Origin: Argopecten irradians
Lineage: Eukaryota; Mollusca; Bivalvia; Pectinida; Pectinidae
DNA: 64,000 nt
Direction: 5' to 3'
NCBI RefSeq assembly: GCF_041381155.1
Contig: NC_091140.1
Location: 23,340,864 to 23,404,863 of the forward strand
Below the pieces are notes generated by a model that was not told the origin of the DNA, did not search any database, and worked only from the letters and a program-made list of their open reading frames with translations. The position numbers and the translations under genes were made by a program. This document shows positions 56,946 to 64,000 of this stretch, piece by piece (position 1 is the first letter of the stretch; each line of letters starts with the position of its first letter).

Positions 56946-59920
56946 GGTTTGAAGCATTTAAATGTCATTAGATTACAACAACTTTACTGAAAATCACATT
57001 TGGTATAATACATGTATGCCAATTATATGATATGTATATAGTCTACCTACCCAGTGTGGGCCCATCAGAGTGTTACTCAGCTGATGCAACTCCTGTGTCA
57101 TTTAATGCACTTAATGGTATTTAAATACAGTATGTTCGATAGGTTTCCAAATCATACCAGTACCACAGGTTTTAGATATTAGAAGGAAAATGCCATACTG
57201 TCGTGCCGGAATCCATTGAGATCATGATTAGACAGACTCAGTTTGACAAGTTTTTACTGTATCAATAAAATTTAGAATTTAAATTGATCTTTTTAAATGT
57301 GCATACCAAGTTGAAATGTTATAGAATTTTTTCTTCAACTACTGATGGTTCAAAATTAATCAGGCAGGTAATGTTATGATGTATAATGTGTCAATCATGC
57401 AATACTGTCAGTTATAAGGGCACTTGCCTGTTTCTATTACATGATTCATGTACACTTTTTTTTGTACAGGTGCTGAAATTGTCACTTCTAATGGATAGAT
57501 AAAAGTGATCATTATACACAAAAAGTTGAGGATGAGTAGCAAAGTAATATTTTAAGAGTTTACAGCTGCTTTTGTTTGTTAAAGGTGGTTTGTCTCAAAA
57601 TTATTTATATTTCTGATTTGATTAAGTTATCAAACATGATCAGTGTAAACAAAGTACCTTTCAACAATTTTATATTTAACACTTTATTATAAAAAGGGCC
57701 TTCTACCTTTGAGGTGACTCAATATACATATGTAGTTGTATTGTATTTTAGGTACGTAACATTTTATCATTGTTTTATCAATATCATATACTTTTACTAC
57801 AAATCATAGCTAAAATTACTTCATCGACAAGGGATTTGATTGATTGTAACTGAAAAATCATTAAAGGGGAATAGCTATAGGATAGTAATTAATAAAATAT
57901 TGCTTGGAATATGTATCTCACACTGTTCAATGTTATTGTTTCTTACTTTTTACATAGTGATCGAGGCCAACTCTGATAATATCTGTGTTTCCTATTTAGT
58001 ATTACCTTTAGTCATCAATACAATATCATTACCGGCAGATAGCCATAAATGGCTTATAAACCATATAATTTACTAACATATTGTACTTTATTTGCAGATA
58101 CCTATGCTACAAGGCAGCTTATTTATTTCATATAATTATGAAAATTTATATTTGTTTTTGTACCAATAAGTTCTGTCTTTTCTTTGTGAAAACTAGCTAT
58201 ATGTATAAATGGGTTTCTCTTCTCCAGCTACAAATATACATGTATATGTGACTCATAGTCCCCAAATTAATCAAAGTGGCGAGGCCACTCACAGGTGCTG
58301 TTCAAGATCAATAAAGGCAAGAAGCAAATAGTTATAGGCATTTTTTTTCATATTTTCATTCTTTTATATTCAGGAAGAGAGGGGGCGGAAAGTGTATTTT
58401 CCTGGATCATCTTACCGATATTTTAACAAGGCTGATTAAAGTCTGCTCTGTTGAAGCGTAGGAAACACAAATATTTTTTCTATAAGCCCACATGACTATG
58501 GTCTTAGGTTATTCTAAGATCGGAGCAGTGAGCTTACAAAATGATGAATAAATATTAATGTGGCTTTCATTCTCTCGTCATCGTTAAATGATCGTTTCTG
58601 ATTTATAGAACGAATCTAATAAGTATTATTTTTAAGGGGACGATAATACCACAGACGGCCGACCCGTAATTTATTTCATATTTTATTTTAGTGTATTATT
58701 TCTCCGTTGTATTTTTTAAAAACACTTTCGTGGCTTTAGTTATCTGCACTCCGCGTTTCCGGTTAAATTACTGTGTCCCACATTTTACTTCGATTGTTTT
58801 TGTCACTGCCATTGAATCAATTTACTAAGGCATTATTCCTTCACAACATATATTTAGTTGTCAAAGACCCTGAATTATTTAAACAAACTTTTTTAGGGTT
58901 TTGATTTACTTTGCGTTAGGCTATAAACCATGGTCCTCGGGCAAACATTGGTTTGTTACCGATTATGATTCGGCCGTCCTTAATCGGTTTCCGTTGATTG
59001 GTTTGTTGGATAGTGGCACATTATTACATCGTGATCTGATTATTTAAAACAACCATGCTAAACCAAGCTTACATCTCTTTACTTGATTATTGTTATCTAA
59101 CAGCGTGATTTTCTAATCCCCCACTACTTGTTCCGACTCTTATACACGCGCCGGCAATGGGCCTAAGGCCAATCACTGGAATTTTATTCTACTTTTTCTT
59201 TTATTCTTGTAGTATAACATACCGGATATTACATCGTTGTTGTTGATGCCTTTTTGAATATATTTGTCCAAAAACTGTTAATCGACAGGTCAGAGTAATT
59301 TATTTTTATCGAAATAGGATGTTATTTTACAATGTCACAAAGTACACTAATCAACGAGAGTATATTTACATAGTTTTATGGGTTATTTCAGATATGCAAA
59401 ATGAAAAGTATACCTCATAGATAAGAAATAAATACCGATTCGACCTGTGGCCTTGTTTAAGGTATTGAGCAATAATTACCCGGTCATGTGAGCGTTTTAG
59501 GCCTATATGGCTCTTGTTCAACGACATGGTCAAGCAAAATAATATAGAGTGAAGGCAACTGACCAACGCTCAAAGTAATCGGGGGTCAAAAGTAAGGTCA
59601 AAGTTTTTTTTATTAACTTATGAAGATTTTGGAGAAGCCATTGTATAATGTGAAGCAAAATTGATCAGAATTAAGTCAACACAGATATAGTTTCTCATGA
59701 CGGGTGGCATTTATGTCTGACATTTTCTCTGGTGTTTTTATATGCTCTTTGTTCTGTGTTTATGTATCATAACTCAGATGATCATTAAGGTAAATGGGCT
59801 TATTGTTTTTTTTAAATATTACGTATTGGAGTGTTTTTCAAATCACGGTGTTCCAAATTTAGTCAGGAAAGTGAAAAGGGGCCTTTGGGTTTTTAATACT
59901 ACAGACCCCAGTGCTGCTCT
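56946..59920. other. Intergenic, no gene recognised
   Basis: AT-rich sequence with stop codons in every frame; no domain or RNA gene recognised. A 78-codon frame at 57840-58076 shows no recognisable domain and is probably chance. Confidence 0.4.
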
Positions 59921-60356
59921 TTTAAAGGCCCATTAAATGGTTTCCGAACTAGGAAATTATTGAAAACAAGGTTTCTTAAAAAACATTAATAACATCAGCA
60001 AAATACATGTCCGATGACTAAAATAAGGTTACGACACCATGTTGAAGGATATGCAAGATTTCCTGCGTAATACATGTATATGAAAAACAGTGGAGAGTTA
60101 ATTAGCTGTTTTGCTGTCTGGCGCAGTGATAGTCAACTACCGCGTGGTATTTAGGACAACGGCGGGAAACATAATACGACCCGCGTTATGAAAATAAACA
60201 TTTTATTTATTTTAATCAAATTGTTCAAAAGGTGATGATAAATGTAGTATTAACGTTTAAGATAATAAATTTTGCGACTCTACAAAATTATCGATCTTGT
60301 TTTACATTCCCATTTTAAAAAATTAAAGCCGTTTCGGAAAGGTAGTGGGCCTTTAA
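59921..60356. mobile_element. Probable MITE with AAAGGCCCA termini
   Basis: The left end TTTAAAGGCCCATTAAATGG and the right end TAGTGGGCCTTTAAA are inverted. The right half (60110-60350) is the inverted relative of 9990-10260 and 20545-20790. No coding potential. Confidence 0.6.
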
Positions 60357-60599
60357 ACAATTATATTCCGTTCTGTTTTATATTCCACATTATACATATA
60401 ATAAACGCGTTATAGGGCGATGTATTTTTCTCCGGGAATTCTGACCTCCTTTAACAGTTAAGTTACGGAATATGTGTTGTTTTTGTGTCACGAATTCAAA
60501 ACAGTATACTGCCAATAGCGGACTTAAATTGATTGTTTTCATTTATTTTGAAAACTGTTTTACAAAATAACGAAATTGATAGACAAACAAAAGCATTTC

Positions 60600-60859
60600 A
60601 CTTTATTGTCAACTTTATTCAAAATATGTTAATATTTAGTATGAATCGGATTTGTTTTCCTTGTTCTTCTACTACTATAACACGTAACGACCTTAATGTT
60701 GACTTGGTAGAAAGTGTAAGGATTGCAATCTTATGTTTACACAATCTGATTAAAACCAGATCTTCGATCACGCTCTGGTACTCTACGCTCCAGTACGAAC
60801 ATGATGTCAGAAGGAGTGCGTTTACCGAAACTGTGTTGGAATCAAGTTATGATTTTTAA
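60600..60859 (+). pseudogene. Possible Harbinger transposase C-terminal fragment
   Basis: An open frame ends with NDLNVDLVESVRIAILCLHN and LIKTRSS, which resembles the conserved VxxAxxxLHN motif near the end of DDE_4/HARBI1 transposases, followed by a short tail to 60859. Nothing upstream corresponds to the catalytic region, so it would be a scrap. Chance is not excluded. Confidence 0.4.
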
Positions 60860-60952
60860 TCAGATTGATGTTCATATGTTTCATTTTTACATTTTACATA
60901 CACTCATATTCAAATGTTCAACTCTGGACTAGAACTGAGCAATCCATTTATG

Positions 60953-61323
60953 TAGTCCACAAAACCTGCTTGTATCATGAAGGTATTTTCCTAATACGTG
61001 AGCTTTCAAAAAATGTATAAAACTCAATTTGTCAATTTTCCTCATCTGACCCCATTTTCGCCGTCGCCGTCACATATATTTTCTGTATTTGCATATTACA
61101 GATTTATCTGCCCTTCCGGGTAGGTATTGATTGTGACGTCATGTGTTTACGAGCGCAACGTCATTCTCTTCGAAGAAAACACCTAAAGAATTGCGCTCTC
61201 AAAATAATGACATAACAATCGATACCTACCCGCAAGGGAGCTAACTCTGTAATATGCAAAGACGGAATTAAGGAAACAAGGAGAGAGAAAAACCTAATGC
61301 TATTAGGCAGGTTTAGCGGACTA
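60953..61323. mobile_element. Foldback MITE with TAGTCCGCTAAACCTGCCT termini (copy 2)
   Basis: The left end TAGTCCACAAAACCTGCTT and the right end AGGCAGGTTTAGCGGACTA form inverted termini. An inner inverted pair (TTGCATATTACAG... against CTGTAATATGCAAA, 61088-61261, with GGGTAGGTATTGATTG against CAATCGATACCTACCC) makes a nested foldback. Confidence 0.75.
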
Positions 61324-62690
61324 TCGATTTATCTAGCTTTTAACACATGTACTTCAGACATTGTTATAATAGGAAAAGTTGATATTTTTTTTCAGAAATT
61401 ATTTCCATAAAAAGAATTTTTGTAATATTGTTAATACATATATGTATACTCTGACACAATCAGTGAATATATGTACTCATTTTACTGCCAATACCTCATC
61501 TTTGTTAGATCTCATTCTTGTTAGTAATCCTTCAATACTGCAGTAAACATATGTTGGCGAATCGTTGCTGTACTGACATCAGCGTAATATTGTGTAAGTT
61601 GTGTACGCCATGTATGCATTTGTATTTATATGACGAAATATTTTTGATATGACGAAATATTTTTGCTTAAATGCTGATATTTCTATATGTATCGATGTGC
61701 ATGTACATTAGAATCTATTTGAAAAGCTATCGATAATAATACGGTATGTATGTATCTATCATTATAAAAATATCTTATACATTGTATTTATCTTTCAATA
61801 AAGGAATTTTGCATTTATATCCATTTATTCTTTGGGCATTATTGACATTGATGTATGAATCAGAATAAAATAACATCAAGCATAATAAGATCAGAACAAA
61901 CCGAATTATGTGCAGCAAAAATAAAAATATGTCCTTCAGATATATAACAGCATTGATTTTTCTAATCTAAGTTGTTTGTACAAAAATACTAGCGTTGGTG
62001 GGTACGTTATCGCTCCCGAATGTCTCCTAAAACTGATCGTACAGTACGTACATTCCTTTAGCATGTTCTTACTACTGTATCGGTTTGGGGCCGTGGTGAT
62101 CAAGTGTTGTCCTGACACATTATTACTATGTCCTTACTCATGATGTTAGAATATGTAGGTGGTTGTTCTCCGGGAACTTTGACTTTTTTTGTACATCATC
62201 AATCTGGGAAGGTTTTTATTAATTGGCCTTGTCTGTATCAAATATGTTTACATTTACTTGTCTCGATACGAACTATCTGACTCCAATCTGATTACAATGC
62301 TCTGATTAAAGTACATACAAGGGTATATTTTAATCAGGTTGATTTCTCTAAGCTGGCAAACGCTATATCATTCATTTATTTGAAATTGTATTTTTCCCTT
62401 CTTTCTGAAAGTTTCTACTGCCCTACCTTTGGCCTTAAAAATGATGTTTCGCCTGCATGGTAAGGGATCTAGGTTCTGGTTTTGACAAAGTTCAACATCT
62501 TCAAATATACACACTTACACCAAAATGGCTTTTAGTTTTTGAAATACCAATATAGAAAAAAAAAATATATTAATTATTTAGGTTTAGTACCAGTAAAGGA
62601 CATCAATAAAAGCAAAGTCAAATTCCTTGTATACAAAAAGATTCGGAGCTAATTTAAGAATATGGAGCGAACAGTATCTACCCTACCCAA
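61324..62690. other. Intergenic region upstream of the coiled-coil gene
   Basis: No gene seen. A short direct repeat of TATGACGAAATATTTTTG is at 61631-61667. Confidence 0.4.
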
Positions 62691-62777
62691 CTGTCATGGA
62701 CACAATAAAGGGCGGCGCGCGGTATAGGTTACTATGAAAAGAAGTCTTGCTATGTTACGTCACTCTTCGTAAATAAC
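62690..62777 (+). promoter_or_regulatory. Likely promoter and 5' UTR of the secreted coiled-coil gene
   Basis: A TATA-like CACAATAAAGG (62701-62711) and GGTATAGG (62722-62729) precede the ATG at 62778 by about 50 to 75 bases. Weak evidence, position only. Confidence 0.35.
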
Positions 62778-62899
62778 ATGGAGTTAGCACGTCTCCTTGC
62801 TGCCCTTTGTCTGGGTATCTCCATATATAGCACAGATTCAGCCACTGCAGTGAATATTTTGCATTCGGACATTCCGAACAGTAAGGCGAACAATATAAG
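62778..62899 (+). CDS. Secreted coiled-coil protein, exon 1 (signal peptide)
   Basis: Encodes MELARLLAALCLGISIYSTD, a clear signal peptide, then SATAVNILHSDIPNSKANNI. The frame meets a donor (AG/GTAATT) at 62900 in phase 2. Joining to 63311 keeps the frame (AG plus G gives Arg). The pairing of a leader exon with a following heptad-rich exon is typical of secreted bivalve proteins such as C1q-domain proteins, but no C1q domain is inside the window. Confidence 0.7.
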
Positions 62900-63310
62900 G
62901 TAATTTCATATTTATTCCTTGGATAATTCATAAGCCGTGGGGAAAGCCGATTAAGTATTTACGATAGATAACGTATTTCGTTTATATAATCCAATGATTT
63001 GTTTATTTATATATTGTACATATGTATTTGTTTATCATTATTCAAACGTACGAAGAACAATTGGTAGTATTTGCCTGATGATGTTGTTTATGGACACGGC
63101 TAATTCATTTGATACTTGAGAATGTTGGTATAATATTGCATACACACATCGTAATATCAACTAAAAAAAACATTAACGAACTTGCTACTTTTCATGTTAA
63201 ATACACATTTGCATATTTTCAGAGATTTATAAATGTTTTGCTATTTTTCAAAACACTAATACATTGAAATATTATCAGAGATTTATAAATGTGTTTTCCG
63301 TCTTGCGTAG
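62900..63310 (+). other. Intron of the secreted coiled-coil gene
   Basis: GTAATT donor at 62900; acceptor TTTTCCGTCTTGCGTAG ending 63310. A CAGAGATTTATAAATG segment is repeated at 63220 and 63277, within the intron. Confidence 0.65.
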
Positions 63311-63632
63311 GTCGTCAGAGAGAGCTGGCACGTTGGAAGGTATTATCAGAAGATTGGATGAACAGGAAGCAAGGATTCTACAACTAGAAACAATGTTATC
63401 AGAAAATTTGGAGACGATTACAGAAAAAGACAGAGTGATTGAAAATCTAAACATGCGCGTGGCTGATCTTGAAGCTATAATTGGGACGGGCATGTCCAGA
63501 AAAGAACGATCACTACCAATATCAGATGACCATCAAACTCGAAATAAATCTACAAGTATATTGAGTGAAAATAAAACCACTCCCGATGGGCCTTACCTGA
63601 GTCAGGACAATTACAATGGCAAAGAAAAGTAG
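63311..63632 (+). CDS. Secreted coiled-coil protein, exon 2
   Basis: Encodes SSERAGTLEGIIRRLDEQEA, then ARILQLETMLSENLETI and RVIENLNMRVADLEAIIG, a heptad pattern of about 60 residues that predicts a coiled coil; then a polar tail (SLPISDDHQTRNKSTS) to a stop at 63630-63632. Spliced product 147 aa. Just past the stop, another frame (KKSRSLHDEEHVKLPQSD up to a GTATGT at about 63722) also looks protein-like. The true gene may therefore continue through a short intron or the window may carry a frameshift. A C-terminal globular domain such as C1q would lie to the right. Confidence 0.65.
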
Positions 63633-64000
63633 ATCACTTCATGATGAAGAACACGTTAAATTACCCCAATCTGACCGAAACACTAAATTCATCGGATCAA
63701 GTGAACATAAGCATTGGTCAAGTATGTATTTATGTATGATAAACTAGGGATATTTACACAAACCTCTTCCTTAAAGTAGATGTCCGAATTATAATAGCCA
63801 ATTTGATAAAAAAAATAGTATGCATCAGGGTTAACATAAGGTATTACTGTTAACTCGGAAGTTGTTGTTTAACTTGAAAATTTTGACACAGCATATGAAA
63901 AATGTACATTTGAGAAAATTCCACAGGGTTGGTAAATATATCTGTCACCAATGAGCTATGCCCTTACATTTATCTGTGAATCATTTTTATACTTTAGCAT

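Noticed and set aside
57840..58076. Open frame of 78 codons, hydrophobic
   Set aside because: No recognisable domain, promoter or splice signals; expected by chance in AT-rich sequence.

Overview
This is a eukaryotic nuclear window, AT-rich and crowded with transposons. GT-AG introns, LINE, SINE, MITE and PIF/Harbinger remnants, and a signal-peptide plus coiled-coil gene of the kind expanded in bivalves point to a marine invertebrate, most likely a bivalve mollusc. That placement is inference; no species marker is present.

The core of the window (1 to about 53 kb) is a tandem array of one gene family, all on the minus strand. Three copies are intact, intronless and read straight through (4628-6337, 569 aa; 15365-16738, 457 aa; 23598-24959, 453 aa). 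Three more are broken (41541-43819, 44181-45464, 48121-49344). Two orphan promoter plus signal-peptide modules also occur (about 6877-7060 and 17100-17275), and bases 1-60 are the promoter of a further copy lying off the left edge. The predicted product is a type I membrane protein with a signal peptide, a Cys-rich ectodomain that includes a WSC-like Cys block, a Ser/Thr-rich stalk, one TM helix and a tyrosine-rich cytoplasmic tail. Two tail types exist: long (about 195 aa, 13 Tyr) and short (about 85 aa, 6 Tyr). A promoter block (ETS-type core next to a CTGATATCAG-like palindrome) recurs upstream of every copy. Copies 2 and 3 lie in a recent segmental duplication (9477-16990 and 19835-25210) and are nearly identical except for one in-frame, strongly diverged ectodomain segment. 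This array is the best candidate for an undescribed system: a clustered, rapidly diversifying receptor family that may signal through phosphotyrosine.

The array is split at 25.5-40.6 kb by a transposon block. It contains a PIF/Harbinger element (transposase exons at 25772 and 28943, Myb/SANT-like partner at about 30160-29665), a Ty3/Gypsy pol remnant inside it, a 5'-truncated LINE (30385-32604), and a three-level nest at 32.8-38.7 kb: a 37-bp minisatellite, split by a minus-strand LINE, itself split by a plus-strand LINE with a 10-bp target duplication.

Right of the array are a two-exon THAP plus DDE transposase gene of ISL2EU/IS5-like type (53725-56260, one frameshift), a minisatellite, several MITEs, a Harbinger C-terminal scrap (about 60600-60860), and at the right edge the first two exons of a secreted coiled-coil protein (62778-63632). 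No confident functional tRNA, rRNA or CRISPR array was found.
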